DNA from: Stenotrophomonas maltophilia
Lineage (GTDB): Bacteria > Pseudomonadota > Gammaproteobacteria > Xanthomonadales > Xanthomonadaceae
Length of the DNA: 40,887 bases
Reading direction: 5' to 3'
Assembly (NCBI RefSeq): GCF_003970865.1
Contig: NZ_RXLZ01000046.1
Span: 1-40,887, forward strand
In this document: piece after piece, positions 1 through 9,001 of the stretch
Numbering within the stretch: the first letter of the stretch is position 1
How the letters are laid out: the number at the start of each line of letters is the position of its first letter
Notes under the pieces: model-generated
What the model saw: the letters and a program-made list of their open reading frames with translations, nothing else
Database searches by the model: none
Told to the model about the DNA's origin: nothing
Made by a program: the position numbers and the translations under genes

Positions 1-126
1 TTTTTTTTGTTGTTTTTTTTCAGTCTTTTGTTGTTTAAGGTTTGTTTTTATAGTTTTTTCTTATACACGATACGGAAGCCTACCAGACCTCAACGGGTAG
101 AGTGGCAGGCAGGGTCAGATGTTTAA
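1..126. other. Low-quality contig end (T/G-rich)
   Basis: The first ~60 bases are almost entirely T and G with long T runs, quite unlike the rest of this GC-rich window. The following bases to about 126 do not continue the open frame that begins at 127; an in-frame stop (TAA at 124-126) interrupts what should be the middle of a glycosyltransferase gene. I read this as poor or artefactual sequence at a contig end rather than as a promoter or a real boundary. This is inference from composition and the broken frame. Confidence 0.6.
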
Positions 127-543
127 AAGGGACAGGTTCTGGGGCTCGGGGGGATCCTGCTGCTGAGTTTTACAGCGGTGGGCCATCGTGTGCACAGCGA
201 TCAGTTGCAGCTGAACGCTTTCGATCGCCTGCTCGCACAGCGGATATATGGCGAAATGATCCGTGCACCGGGCTATACGGATCGGACGCCGGTTGCCGTG
301 GTCAATCGCCGCCTGAGCTGGGCTCATCCGATGTCGTTGGCAACCGCTTGGATGGACCTGAATCTGACGGCGTTTGCCGACAAGCGCGCGTTGAAAGGTC
401 TGCTTGAGCTTTCCAATGGCCGCACTTTGAATCAGGTGCCCGCCGAGCCGGCCGATATCGAAGAATGTGCGGAGCACCCGGCCTGGCCTGATCCAGGTTT
501 TGTTTTGAAGCGACCTGAAGGCGGTATTCTGGTCTGTATTTGA
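127..543 (+). pseudogene. GtrII-like glucosyltransferase, 3' fragment (partial)
   Basis: This is the C-terminal part of a membrane glucosyltransferase; the 5' part is missing at the window edge. From 127 the frame reads a hydrophobic stretch (LGLGGILLLSFTAV) leading into GHRVHSDQ, then VNRRLSWAHP, MDLNLTAFA and a final LVCI. By hand alignment its last ~121 residues are about 40 % identical to the C-terminus of the complete gene immediately downstream, including GHR.HSDQ, VNR...WAHP and MDLN.TAFA. It is therefore a diverged tandem paralogue. A GTG at 178 could look like a start, but the homology extends upstream of it, so it is not the true start. Whether the gene is intact in the genome cannot be decided here, because the stop at 124-126 lies in doubtful sequence. 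The gap to the next gene is 49 bp, in the same direction, suggesting one transcript at the end of the O-antigen cluster. Confidence 0.6.
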
Positions 544-592
544 CTGCGCACGGAAAGCCGTGCAGCTCATGAATCAATTGCGAAGGGGAAAG

Positions 593-2104
593 ATGAGCAC
601 GTTTCAATCTGTCATGACGATCAGAACCAAGGATCCCGTCATTCGTCTGCTGCAGGTCTGTGCTGCGGTAGCGGTTATTACTGTCTTTGCGCGATTGCCA
701 TTCGTGGTCCAGCATGGCCTGTCCATCGACTCCTACTTCTACGTTCGTGGTTTCCCCACCATGGAGCAGTTGTTTGGACAAGGTCGTTTCGGCCAGTACA
801 TGGTGTTCATGGCCGGCGAGTCCCTGGGATTCAATGCTCTGACCTTTGGTACCTTGCTGCAAGGTGTAGGACTGCTGTGCTTCGCAGCCGCCGCCCCCTT
901 GATGTTCACAGCATTCGACCGCAAGGGTGAAGTTTCGCGGACCGGATTGATCCTCAGCAGCTTGCTCATTACCCTCCATCCGTACTCGGCCGAGATTCTT
1001 TCATTCTCAGAGGCGTCGTTCACGGCCCAGCTGGCGACCGCGATGGGCATCGGAGCTACTTTCCTGGTCGCGCGCAATCCTCGCCGTTGGTGGGTAGGGG
1101 CCATCCTGCTACTACTCGCCCTGTCCATGTATCAGCTGCTGCTGAACTACGTCGCCCTCATGCTGCTGTTCGGAATGATCCAGGTGTTGTTGCAGGATCG
1201 CGATGGGCGGTTGCTCGACTGGCGGCGCTATCCGGATGTGGTGGGTACCTTCCTCATGCTCGCTGTGGGGTTTGTTTTCTACATGATTTCCTACAAGCTG
1301 GTCATTGCGGCTTATGGCATGAATGAGACCACTCGCAGCCAGTTGTTGCCGCTGGCGATGATCGGCCAGCGACTGGACGAACTGAAGGCTCTCTCGGGGT
1401 TCCTTTGGACGCGACCGTACATCGTGCAGGATGCGCCGGTCGCAGCGATGCTTATGTGGATCGCGTCGGCACTGGGATGGCTCAGCCTGCTTGTTTGGGT
1501 CTTGATCAAGCGCCCGCGAGGTGCGGTGGCATGCCTGTTGCTGGCAGCGCTTGTTCCAGTAGCGGGCATAGGCGTGATCGCCGCAGGCAAGGCATGGTGG
1601 CCGGTGCCCCGTGTCCTGGGAGGCATCGTTGCTATTTGGGGAATGGGGGTGTACTGGTTGTTCTATGTCTTCCGCCGCCGCTGGCAGCTGTGGAGCATCG
1701 CAATTCCAGTAGGGGTTTCACTGTTGGGTGCTGCTGCCATCGGTCATCGCATCCATTCCGATCAGATGCTGGTCAATGGATATGACAAGGTTCTGGCAGC
1801 AGCCATCTATGATTCACTCAACAAGCATCCTGAGTTCAGCGACTCGACGAAGATCGCAATCGTCAACCGCAACATGCGGTGGGCGCATCCTTCGCCGTTG
1901 CCGACAGCCTATATGGACCTGAACATGACGGCGTTCGCTTTGACGGGCTCGCAGCAGGGGGTTCTGCGGATGACTACGGGTCATGAGCTGACCACGATTG
2001 AACCCGAGGCGGATCACATCAAGCTCTGCGACACACTGCCATCTTGGCCAAAGGCAGGTTTCTCTACGATCACATCTTCCGGGATTGCGGTCGTCTGCCT
2101 GTAA
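593..2104 (+). CDS. GtrII-like membrane glucosyltransferase
   Basis: This is a 503-residue polytopic membrane protein, probably of the GtrII/Glucos_trans_II family, which adds glucose from an undecaprenyl carrier to O-antigen at the outer face of the inner membrane. After a short cytoplasmic N-terminus the first membrane helix is followed by HGLSIDSYFYVRG...GRFGQY, a DS.Y...GR pattern expected of the family's periplasmic loop. About ten further hydrophobic segments follow, then a soluble tail of ~130 residues (GHRIHSDQ...CL). I chose the ATG at 593 because AAGGGGA lies just upstream; a GTG at 560 in frame has no such site. It follows a diverged paralogue and abuts the etfA end, the right border of the xanthomonad LPS locus. 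Base composition looks less GC-rich than in the neighbouring etf genes, as is common for O-antigen genes (not computed). Family assignment is moderately sure; the acceptor sugar is unknown. Confidence 0.65.
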   Translation: MSTFQSVMTIRTKDPVIRLLQVCAAVAVITVFARLPFVVQHGLSIDSYFYVRGFPTMEQLFGQGRFGQYMVFMAGESLGFNALTFGTLLQGVGLLCFAAAAPLMFTAFDRKGEVSRTGLILSSLLITLHPYSAEILSFSEASFTAQLATAMGIGATFLVARNPRRWWVGAILLLLALSMYQLLLNYVALMLLFGMIQVLLQDRDGRLLDWRRYPDVVGTFLMLAVGFVFYMISYKLVIAAYGMNETTRSQLLPLAMIGQRLDELKALSGFLWTRPYIVQDAPVAAMLMWIASALGWLSLLVWVLIKRPRGAVACLLLAALVPVAGIGVIAAGKAWWPVPRVLGGIVAIWGMGVYWLFYVFRRRWQLWSIAIPVGVSLLGAAAIGHRIHSDQMLVNGYDKVLAAAIYDSLNKHPEFSDSTKIAIVNRNMRWAHPSPLPTAYMDLNMTAFALTGSQQGVLRMTTGHELTTIEPEADHIKLCDTLPSWPKAGFSTITSSGIAVVCL

Positions 2105-2139
2105 GAAAAAAAGCCCGGCGAACTTCGCCGGGCTTTTTC
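2105..2139. terminator. Bidirectional rho-independent terminator
   Basis: A 9-bp GC-rich stem (AGCCCGGCG at 2112-2120 pairing with CGCCGGGCT at 2126-2134, loop AACTT) is flanked by an A run at 2105-2112 and a T run at 2134-2138. It therefore works in both directions. It lies between the convergent glucosyltransferase gene (stop at 2104) and etfA (stop at 2152). Confidence 0.9.
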
Positions 2140-2151
2140 ACATTGCGCTGT

Positions 2152-3090
2152 TCAGAGCGCCTTCTCTAGTTCTGGCAGGATCGCAAACAGATCCCCTACC
2201 AGTCCGATATCCGCAATCTCGAAGATCGGCGCATCGCCGTCCTTGTTGATCGCCACGATCGTGCCGGCGTCCTTGATGCCGGTCAGGTGCTGGATCGCAC
2301 CGCTGATGCCAACGGCCACATACAGTTCCGGCGCGATGATCTTGCCGGTCTGGCCGACCTGCAGGTCGCTGGGTACGTAACCGGCATCGACCGCCGCACG
2401 CGAGGCACCGACGGCAGCACCGAGCTTGTCGGCCAGCTGGAAGATGACCTTGAAGTTCTCTTCCGAACCGACACCACGGCCGCCGGAGACCACGCGCTTG
2501 GCGCTCTGCAGGTCCGGGCGGTCGCTGGCACCGGCGGCGAGGCCGACGAAGCGGGTGTGGGTCGGCAGCGCAGCGTCAACGCTGGCCGCTTCAACGGCGG
2601 CATTGCCACCCTGGGCGGCTTCCGGCCACGACGCGGCGCGCACGGTGGCGACCACGATCTGGTCGGCCGGGGCTTCAACGGTGATGATCGCGTTGCCAGC
2701 GTAGATCGGGCGCTTGAAGGTGTGGCTGCCTTCAACGCTCATCAGGTCGGAGACCTGGTTGACGCCGAGCAGGGCGGCCACGCACGGCATCAGGTCCTTG
2801 CCGAAGGTGGTCGACGGGCCGAACACGTGGGTGTAACCCTTGGCCAGCTGCGCGATCTGCGGCGCCAGCACCTGGGCGATGGCCTGTGCGTTGGCGGCAT
2901 TGGCCACGGTCAGGACCTTGGCGACCCCAGCGATCTTCGCGGCCTCGGCGGCCACGGCAACCGGATCGGCGGCCAGCACCAGCACATCGATGCTGGCACC
3001 GCTGATGGCGGCAGCGGCACTGATGGTCTTGGCGGTGGCGGCGTTGAGCTTGCCGTCGTGGTGCTCGGCGATGACGAGAATCCTGCTCAT
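2152..3090 (-). CDS. etfA: Electron transfer flavoprotein, alpha subunit
   Basis: This is the alpha subunit (312 aa) of the heterodimeric ETF, which takes electrons from acyl-CoA and other dehydrogenases and passes them to ETF-ubiquinone oxidoreductase. The N-terminal domain starts [10 protein letters not shown]. The C-terminal FAD-binding domain shows GGRG (about 203-206), QVGQTGK (244-250), GISGAIQH (261-268) and INKD (281-284), the usual ETF-alpha FAD signature, and ends in DIGLVGD. Length is normal for the family. The start codon shares one base with the etfB stop (TAATG), so the two are translationally coupled. In Xanthomonas this gene marks one border of the LPS biosynthesis locus, and the same arrangement is seen here. 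Confidence 0.96.
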   Translation of the reverse strand: MSRILVIAEHHDGKLNAATAKTISAAAAISGASIDVLVLAADPVAVAAEAAKIAGVAKVLTVANAANAQAIAQVLAPQIAQLAKGYTHVFGPSTTFGKDLMPCVAALLGVNQVSDLMSVEGSHTFKRPIYAGNAIITVEAPADQIVVATVRAASWPEAAQGGNAAVEAASVDAALPTHTRFVGLAAGASDRPDLQSAKRVVSGGRGVGSEENFKVIFQLADKLGAAVGASRAAVDAGYVPSDLQVGQTGKIIAPELYVAVGISGAIQHLTGIKDAGTIVAINKDGDAPIFEIADIGLVGDLFAILPELEKAL

Positions 3091-3836
3091 TACAGCAACC
3101 CCTTCTGCTTGAGTGCGGCAACCAGTTCGGCCGCGTCCTTGACCATCACACCCTTGCTGCGCTTGGACGGCGCGGCGTACTGGGTGGTCTTGAAGGTGTC
3201 GGCGGCTTCAACGCCGAGGTCGGCCAGCTGCAGGGTCTCCAGCGGCTTGGCCTTGGCCTTCATGATGTCCGGCAGTTTGATGAAGCGCGGCTCGTTCAGG
3301 CGCAGGTCGGTGGTGACCACGGCCGGCAGATCGACTTCCAGTGTTTCCAGGCCAGCATCGACTTCACGGGTGACCGTGGCCTTGCCGTCGGCAATTTCGA
3401 GCTTGCTGGCGAAGGTCGCCTGCGGGCGGCCCCAGAGCGTGGCCAGCATCTGGCCGGTCTGGTTGGCGTCGTCATCAATGGCCTGCTTGCCAAGGATCAC
3501 CAGGTCCGGCTGTTCCTTTTCGATCAGCTTGAGCAGGGTGCGCGACGCGGTCAGCGGCTGGATGGCCTGGTCGGTGACGACGTGGATGGCACGGTTGGCG
3601 CCCATGGCCAGCCCGTTGCGCAGGTGCGCCTGGGCGTCGGCCGGGGCGATGGTGGCAACCACGACTTCGCTGGCGATGCCCTTGTCGCGCAGGCGCAGGG
3701 CTTCTTCCAGGGCGATTTCATCGAAGGGATTGGGGGACAGCTTGACGCCGTCGGTGACCACGCCGGAACCGTCCGGCTTGACCTGAATGCGGACGTTGTA
3801 GTCCACCACGCGCTTGTACGCGACGAGGATTTTCAT
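3090..3836 (-). CDS. etfB: Electron transfer flavoprotein, beta subunit
   Basis: This is the beta subunit (248 aa) of ETF, which binds AMP and docks partner dehydrogenases. The N-terminus MKILVAYKRVVDYNVRI and the SPNPFDEIALEEALRL stretch are typical of ETF-beta, and the internal VLGKQAIDDDANQTGQML segment matches the nucleotide-binding region. It is the first gene of the etfBA pair and overlaps etfA by one base. It diverges from rmlB across a 260-bp gap. A purine-rich AAGGA lies upstream of the ATG, somewhat far from it. Confidence 0.96.
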   Translation of the reverse strand: MKILVAYKRVVDYNVRIQVKPDGSGVVTDGVKLSPNPFDEIALEEALRLRDKGIASEVVVATIAPADAQAHLRNGLAMGANRAIHVVTDQAIQPLTASRTLLKLIEKEQPDLVILGKQAIDDDANQTGQMLATLWGRPQATFASKLEIADGKATVTREVDAGLETLEVDLPAVVTTDLRLNEPRFIKLPDIMKAKAKPLETLQLADLGVEAADTFKTTQYAAPSKRSKGVMVKDAAELVAALKQKGLL

Positions 3837-3910
3837 CTGGTACGGGGTCCTTCAATAACGGGGAGAACGTCCGGTCCTGAAGCAGCAACCGGTTCGGGGG
3901 TGGGACCCCG

Positions 3911-3940
3911 ATTCTAGCTGGCTTGGGGGGACCATGCGAA
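3911..3940 (-). promoter_or_regulatory. Possible sigma70-type promoter of etfBA
   Basis: On the minus strand TTCGCA (3940-3935) and TAGAAT (3916-3911) are separated by 18 bp, matching 4/6 and 5/6 of the -35 and -10 consensus. Transcription would start about 70 bp before etfB. Found by eye only; weak without mapping data. Confidence 0.35.
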
Positions 3941-4096
3941 TGCGTATGGTTATGTTGCGATGCGGCAAAGGTGTGCCGGACGCTGTGCCTCGTTCACGGT
4001 GCGAAGGCAGTCGTGAAGGTGCCCCCGATGTATCCTGTTGCGCTGAACCGGGTCGCGGCATGCGGCCGATATGAATCATCAACAGGAGAACAGGTA

Positions 4097-5152
4097 GTGC
4101 CCACATGGCTTGTCACCGGCGGTGCCGGATTCATTGGCGGTAACTTTGTTCTCGAAGCTGTCGCCCGTGGTGTCAAGGTCGTCAATCTCGACGCGTTGAC
4201 CTACGCTGGCAATCTGAAGACCCTGTCCAGCCTGGACGGCAATCCCGATCACGTTTTCGTGCAGGGCGACATCGGTGACCGCGAGCTGGTAGCGCGCCTG
4301 TTGGCCGAGCACCGCCCGGACGCCGTGCTCAATTTTGCCGCCGAGAGTCACGTCGACCGTTCCATCGACGGCCCGGGCGCGTTCATCCAGACCAACGTAG
4401 TGGGCACCCTGGGCCTGTTGGAAGCGGTGCGGGATTACTGGAAGACGCTGCCGGCCGAGCAGGGCGCGGCGTTCCGTTTCCTGCACGTGTCCACTGACGA
4501 GGTGTACGGCACGCTGGGCGAGACCGGCAAATTCAGCGAAACGACCCAGTACGCCCCGAATTCACCGTACTCGGCGTCGAAGGCGGCTTCGGACCACTTG
4601 GTGCGCGCCTTCCACCACACCTACGGGCTGCCGGTGCTGACCACCAACTGTTCCAACAATTACGGTCCGTACCACTTCCCCGAGAAGCTGATCCCGCTGG
4701 TGATCGCCAAGGCGCTGGCCGGCGAGCCGCTGCCGGTGTACGGCGATGGCAAGCAGGTGCGCGACTGGCTGTTCGTGTCCGACCACTGCGAGGCGATCCG
4801 CACCGTGCTGGCCAAGGGCCAGGTCGGCGAGACCTACAACGTCGGCGGCAACTCGGAAAAGCAGAACATCGAAGTGGTGCAGGCCATCTGCGCGCTGCTT
4901 GATGCGCGCCGCCCGCGTGAGGATGGCCAGCCGCGCAGCAGCCAGATCACCTACGTCACCGACCGCCCGGGGCACGACCGCCGTTACGCGATCGATGCGT
5001 CGAAGCTGAAGAACGACCTGGGCTGGGAACCAGCCTCTACCTTCGAACAGGGCATCGCCTTCACCGTCGACTGGTACCTGGACAACCAGAACTGGGTCAA
5101 CGGTGTGCTCGACGGCAGCTACCGTCTGCAGCGCATTGGCACCACGGCTTGA
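4097..5152 (+). CDS. rmlB: dTDP-glucose 4,6-dehydratase
   Basis: This is the second enzyme of dTDP-L-rhamnose synthesis (351 aa, extended SDR family), converting dTDP-glucose to dTDP-4-keto-6-deoxyglucose with bound NAD. The sequence shows the Rossmann motif TGGAGFIG (7-14), the STDEVYG motif with Thr-Asp-Glu at 133-135, and the YSASK catalytic pair (Tyr158, Lys162). I chose the GTG at 4097 because AGGAGA lies seven bases upstream and the protein then starts directly at the Rossmann strand (PTWLVTGG); the longer open frame upstream has no homology-like sequence. It opens the rmlBACD operon, followed 14 bp later by rmlA. In xanthomonads the product feeds rhamnose into O-antigen and LPS. Confidence 0.97.
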   Translation: MPTWLVTGGAGFIGGNFVLEAVARGVKVVNLDALTYAGNLKTLSSLDGNPDHVFVQGDIGDRELVARLLAEHRPDAVLNFAAESHVDRSIDGPGAFIQTNVVGTLGLLEAVRDYWKTLPAEQGAAFRFLHVSTDEVYGTLGETGKFSETTQYAPNSPYSASKAASDHLVRAFHHTYGLPVLTTNCSNNYGPYHFPEKLIPLVIAKALAGEPLPVYGDGKQVRDWLFVSDHCEAIRTVLAKGQVGETYNVGGNSEKQNIEVVQAICALLDARRPREDGQPRSSQITYVTDRPGHDRRYAIDASKLKNDLGWEPASTFEQGIAFTVDWYLDNQNWVNGVLDGSYRLQRIGTTA

Positions 5153-5166
5153 ACCCAGGAGACACC

Positions 5167-6054
5167 ATGACCCAGCGCAAGGGCATCATCCTCGCCGGTG
5201 GTTCCGGCACCCGCCTTTATCCGATCACCAAGGGCGTCAGCAAGCAGCTGCTGCCGGTGTACGACAAGCCGATGATCTACTACCCGCTCAGCGTGCTGAT
5301 GTTGGCGGGCATCCGTGAAGTGCTCATCATCAATACCCCGCACGAGCAGGCGTTGTTCCAGCAGTTGCTGGGCGATGGTTCGCAGTGGGGCATGGATATC
5401 CAGTACGCCGTGCAGCCGAGCCCGGATGGGCTGGCCCAGGCCTACCTGATCGGCCGCGACTTCGTCGCCGGCAAGCCGAGCTGCCTGGTGCTGGGCGACA
5501 ACATCTTCCACGGCCACGGCCTGCGCGAAGTGCTCAAGCGCGCCGACGAACGCGTGGACGGCTCGACCGTGTTCGGCTACTGGGTGAACGACCCAGAGCG
5601 CTACGGCGTGGCCGAGTTCGACACGAGCGGCAAGGTCATCGACCTGGTGGAGAAGCCGGAAAATCCCCGCTCGAACTATGCGGTGACTGGCCTGTACTTC
5701 TATGACGGCAAGGCCAGCGATTACGCGGCCGAACTGAAGCCGTCGCCGCGCGGTGAGCTGGAGATCACCGATCTCAACAAGCGCTACCTGGAAGAGGGCA
5801 ATCTGCACCTGGAGGCACTCGGCCGTGGCTATGCCTGGCTCGATACCGGCACGCACCAGTCGCTGCTGGAAGCTTCCAACTTCATCGAGACCATCCAGAC
5901 CCGCCAGGGACTGCAGGTCTGTTGCCCTGAAGAAATCGCTTTCGGCAAGGGATGGATAAGCGCCGAACAGTTGCAGGCGCTGGCCGCACCGTTGATCAAG
6001 AATGGCTATGGCCAGTACTTGAACAAGCTGGCTGAACGAGGCGTAGTGCCGTGA
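5167..6054 (+). CDS. rmlA: Glucose-1-phosphate thymidylyltransferase
   Basis: This is the first committed enzyme of dTDP-L-rhamnose synthesis (295 aa): dTTP + glucose-1-phosphate to dTDP-glucose, normally feedback-inhibited by dTDP-rhamnose. The nucleotidyl-transfer motif GGSGTR (11-16) follows KGIILA, and [16 protein letters not shown] comes next as in all RmlA proteins; [19 protein letters not shown] is the sugar-binding region. The start ATG at 5167 is preceded by AGGAGA; an in-frame ATG 18 bases earlier lacks a site. The 3' end overlaps rmlC by four bases (GTGA). Confidence 0.97.
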   Translation: MTQRKGIILAGGSGTRLYPITKGVSKQLLPVYDKPMIYYPLSVLMLAGIREVLIINTPHEQALFQQLLGDGSQWGMDIQYAVQPSPDGLAQAYLIGRDFVAGKPSCLVLGDNIFHGHGLREVLKRADERVDGSTVFGYWVNDPERYGVAEFDTSGKVIDLVEKPENPRSNYAVTGLYFYDGKASDYAAELKPSPRGELEITDLNKRYLEEGNLHLEALGRGYAWLDTGTHQSLLEASNFIETIQTRQGLQVCCPEEIAFGKGWISAEQLQALAAPLIKNGYGQYLNKLAERGVVP

Positions 6055-6608
6055 AGATCGTTGAGACTTCGCTGGCAGGATGTCGGGTGATCGAACCGGC
6101 AGTGTTCGGCGACTCGCGCGGATTCTTCTTTGAGACCTGGAATGCCGAACGCTTCCAGGACCAAGGCCTGCCGGGCAGTTTCGTGCAGAGCAACGTATCC
6201 TCGTCCGCCCGCGGTGTGCTGCGCGGTTTGCACTACCAATGGCCGCGCCCACAGGGCAAGCTGGTGACCGTGCTGGAAGGCGAGGTCTATGACGTTGCCG
6301 TGGACATCCGCCGCGGCTCTCCGACCTTCGGTCGCTGGGAAGCGGTGGTGCTGAGTGCCGAAAACCGGAAGCAGTTCTGGATTCCCGAAGGCTTTGCCCA
6401 CGGATTTGCCGTGCTGTCCGAGCGCGCACTGTTCAGCTACCTGTGCACAGATGTCTACGTCAAGGAAGCGGATGCGGGGATCCGTTGGAACGATGCCGAC
6501 ATCGCCGTGGACTGGCCGATCAGCGCACCGACGTTGTCGGCCAAGGACGAGAACGCGCCCTTCCTGAAGGACATCGCTGAAGATCGCCTGCCGGTCTACG
6601 TGCCGTGA
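6051..6608 (+). CDS. rmlC: dTDP-4-dehydrorhamnose 3,5-epimerase
   Basis: This is the third enzyme of the rhamnose pathway (185 aa, cupin fold), epimerising C3 and C5 of the 4-keto-6-deoxy sugar. The substrate-binding RGLHYQ (58-63) with the catalytic His61 and IPEGFAHGF (111-119) are present. It starts at GTG, overlapping the rmlA stop in a GTGA, and ends in another GTGA shared with rmlD, so translation of A, C and D is coupled. Length is typical. Confidence 0.96.
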   Translation: MKIVETSLAGCRVIEPAVFGDSRGFFFETWNAERFQDQGLPGSFVQSNVSSSARGVLRGLHYQWPRPQGKLVTVLEGEVYDVAVDIRRGSPTFGRWEAVVLSAENRKQFWIPEGFAHGFAVLSERALFSYLCTDVYVKEADAGIRWNDADIAVDWPISAPTLSAKDENAPFLKDIAEDRLPVYVP

Positions 6609-7498
6609 CCGTTCTGGTCTTCGGTGGCAATGGCCAGGTTGGCCAGGAGCTGCTGCGCGCGCTGGCGCCGCTGGGCAAGGTGGTCGCGACCACCCGCAGC
6701 GGCGTCCTGCCCGACGGCAGCCCCTGCGAAACCGCCGATTTCGGTCAGCCTGACAGCCTGCCAGCCCTGCTGGATCGGCTGCAGCCGTCGCTGGTGGTCA
6801 ATGCGGCCGCCTACACGGCGGTGGACCGTGCCGAGCAGGAGGTCGATGCGGCCTTCGCCGCCAATGCGGAGGCGCCGGGCGTGATCGCACGCTGGTGCGC
6901 GGCCCATGACGTGCCGTTCGTGCATTACTCAACCGACTACGTGTTCGATGGCCAGGGCAGCGCGCCCTACCGCGAAGACGAGCCGACCGCGCCATTGGGC
7001 GTGTACGGCACCAGCAAGCGCGATGGCGAGGATGCGGTTCGCGCGGCCGGCGGTCGTCATCTGATCTTCCGCACGGCGTGGGTGTATGCCTCGCATGGCG
7101 CCAATTTCCTGCGCACGATGCTGCGGGTGGGCGCCGAGCGCGACCAGTTGCGTGTGGTGGCCGATCAGATCGGCACGCCGACACCGGCTGCGCTGATCGC
7201 TGATGTCACTGCGCAGGCGCTGCAGCATCCGGGGCAGCTGTCCGGCACCTGGCATCTGACGGCCGGCGGCCAGACCAGTTGGCATGGGTTCGCCGAGGCG
7301 ATCTTTGCCGAAGCGCTGACGACCGGTGTGTTGGCGAAGGTGCCGACCGTCGAAGCGATTCCCAGTTCCGAATACCCGACCCCGGCCAAGCGTCCGGCCT
7401 GGTCGGTGCTGGACAACCGCAAGCTGCAGCAGGATTTCGGCATCGTGCTGCCGACATGGCAGGACGGCCTGAAGCGGGTGATGGCTGAGACTGCCTGA
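6605..7498 (+). CDS. rmlD: dTDP-4-dehydrorhamnose reductase
   Basis: This is the last enzyme of the pathway (297 aa, SDR family), reducing the 4-keto group with NAD(P)H to give dTDP-L-rhamnose. The N-terminal [13 protein letters not shown] is the nucleotide-binding motif, STDYVFDG (about 109-116) and YGTSK (134-138) carry the catalytic Thr, Tyr and Lys. It starts with GTG inside the rmlC stop. The gene is convergent with xanB; two hairpins lie in the 87-bp gap between them. Confidence 0.96.
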   Translation: MTVLVFGGNGQVGQELLRALAPLGKVVATTRSGVLPDGSPCETADFGQPDSLPALLDRLQPSLVVNAAAYTAVDRAEQEVDAAFAANAEAPGVIARWCAAHDVPFVHYSTDYVFDGQGSAPYREDEPTAPLGVYGTSKRDGEDAVRAAGGRHLIFRTAWVYASHGANFLRTMLRVGAERDQLRVVADQIGTPTPAALIADVTAQALQHPGQLSGTWHLTAGGQTSWHGFAEAIFAEALTTGVLAKVPTVEAIPSSEYPTPAKRPAWSVLDNRKLQQDFGIVLPTWQDGLKRVMAETA

Positions 7499-7506
7499 CC
7501 GGGAAG

Positions 7507-7527
7507 GCGACCACCGTTGGTGGTCGC
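7507..7527. terminator. Hairpin between rmlD and xanB
   Basis: A perfect 9-bp inverted repeat (GCGACCACC at 7507-7515 with GGTGGTCGC at 7519-7527, loop GTT) sits 8 bp after the rmlD stop. There is no U run on either side, so it may end transcription weakly, act as an mRNA-stabilising stem, or be a REP-like remnant. Confidence 0.4.
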
Positions 7528-7540
7528 GTGCATCCACAGT

Positions 7541-7565
7541 GTGCCGACCAACGGTCGGCACCCAC
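7541..7565 (-). repeat. SMAG-like REP element (GTGG variant)
   Basis: On the minus strand a GTGG head is followed by a 9-bp stem (GTGCCGACC paired with GGTCGGCAC around GTT; + strand 7541-7561). It matches the form of the GTAG-headed REPs elsewhere in this window, with GTGG instead of GTAG. It lies just past the xanB stop codon. Confidence 0.6.
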
Positions 7566-7585
7566 TCCAGCCGGCGTGCGCCGGA

Positions 7586-8989
7586 TCAACTGCGCCCGTA
7601 CGTGTCCTCGAAACGCACGATGTCATCCTCGCCCAGGTAGCTGCCCGACTGTACTTCGATCAGTTCCAGCGGCAGCTTGCCAGGGTTGCGCAGGCGATGG
7701 GTCACGCCCAGCGGAATGTAGGTGCTCTGGTTCTCGCTGAGCAGGATCACTTCGTCGCCGCGGGTCACCTCGGCGGTGCCGCTGACCACGATCCAGTGCT
7801 CGGCGCGATGGTGATGCATCTGCAGGCTGAGCGTGCCGCCGGGCTTGACCGTGATGCGCTTGACCTGGAAACGCTCGCCGTTGTCGATCGAATCGTACGC
7901 GCCCCACGGGCGGTAGACCTTGCGATGCCAGGTGGCCTCGCTGCGGCCTTCGGCTTTCAGCTGCGCCACCACGGTCTTGACCTCCTGCATGCGGTCGGCC
8001 TTGCCGACCAGCACGGCATCGTCCGTCTCGACCACGATCACATCGTCCAGGCCGACCAGTGCCACCAGGCGCTGTGCATAGGCATAGGTGTTGCGGCAGT
8101 CGATGGCAATCACATCACCCTGGTGGGCGTTGCCGTTGCCGTCCTGCTGCGAGACATCGCGCAGGGCTGTCCAGGAGCCGACATCGTTCCAGCCCGCGTC
8201 CAGCGGAATCACCACGGCGTCCGCGGTCTTTTCCATCACCGCGTAGTCGATGGAGTCGGAAGGAACCGCTGCGAAGGCGTCCTTGTCCAGACGGGTAAAA
8301 TCCGAGTCGCGACGGGCCTGCTGCCAGGCCTGGCGGCTGCCGGCCAGCATGTCGGGCTGGAAGCGCTCCAGCTCCTGCAGGTAGCGCGAGGCCTTGAACA
8401 GGAACATGCCGCTGTTCCAGTAGTACTGGCCGCTGCTGACGTAACCGCTGGCCGTCTCCAGGTCGGGCTTTTCGACAAAGCGCTCGACCGCACGCAGGCC
8501 CTGCCCATTGGCGGCCTTGATATAGCCGTAGCCGGTTTCCGGTCCGGTCGGCACGATGCCGAAGGTCACCAGCTTGCCGGACTCGGCAGCGCTGGCTGCA
8601 GCCTGCACGACTGCACGGAACGCAGCCTCATCGGTGATTACATGGTCCGAGGGCAGCACCAGCAGCAGCGCATCGGCGCCGTCGCGGGTGGCCTCCAGGG
8701 CCGCGACCGCTATCGCCGGCGCCGTATTGCGGCCAACCGGTTCCAGGATGATGGCAGCCGGCTCGGCGCCGACCTGCTGCAGCTGCTCGGCAGCGACGAA
8801 GCGGTGCTCTTCGTTGGCGATTACCAACGGGCCGTGGGTGGCGATGGGGGCGATGCGCTGCCAGGTGGCCTGCAGCATCGTCAGTTCGCCTGCCAGCGGC
8901 AGGAACTGCTTCGGATACGCCTCGCGCGACAGTGGCCACAGGCGGGTGCCGGAACCACCGGACAGGATGACGGGCTGGATATTGCTCAT
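7586..8989 (-). CDS. xanB: Mannose-1-P guanylyltransferase / mannose-6-P isomerase
   Basis: This is a bifunctional type II PMI/GMP (467 aa) making mannose-6-P from fructose-6-P and GDP-mannose from mannose-1-P. The N-terminal guanylyltransferase domain has GGSGTRLWP (11-19) and [18 protein letters not shown] is the sugar-binding part. The C-terminal cupin isomerase domain has [17 protein letters not shown] starting at about residue 390, carrying the metal-binding histidines. The start is preceded by AAGGAAG. It follows xanA by 12 bp on the same strand. In S. maltophilia and Xanthomonas this pair supplies GDP-mannose for LPS and exopolysaccharide. Confidence 0.96.
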   Translation of the reverse strand: MSNIQPVILSGGSGTRLWPLSREAYPKQFLPLAGELTMLQATWQRIAPIATHGPLVIANEEHRFVAAEQLQQVGAEPAAIILEPVGRNTAPAIAVAALEATRDGADALLLVLPSDHVITDEAAFRAVVQAAASAAESGKLVTFGIVPTGPETGYGYIKAANGQGLRAVERFVEKPDLETASGYVSSGQYYWNSGMFLFKASRYLQELERFQPDMLAGSRQAWQQARRDSDFTRLDKDAFAAVPSDSIDYAVMEKTADAVVIPLDAGWNDVGSWTALRDVSQQDGNGNAHQGDVIAIDCRNTYAYAQRLVALVGLDDVIVVETDDAVLVGKADRMQEVKTVVAQLKAEGRSEATWHRKVYRPWGAYDSIDNGERFQVKRITVKPGGTLSLQMHHHRAEHWIVVSGTAEVTRGDEVILLSENQSTYIPLGVTHRLRNPGKLPLELIEVQSGSYLGEDDIVRFEDTYGRS

Positions 8990-9001
8990 GATCTTCCTTG
9001 A

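Noticed and set aside
1..60. AT-rich promoter or UP element
   Set aside because: The composition (almost only T and G) and the broken gene frame fit a sequencing artefact better.
2287..3786. 499-codon open frame on the + strand
   Set aside because: Antisense to etfA and etfB, which are unmistakable.
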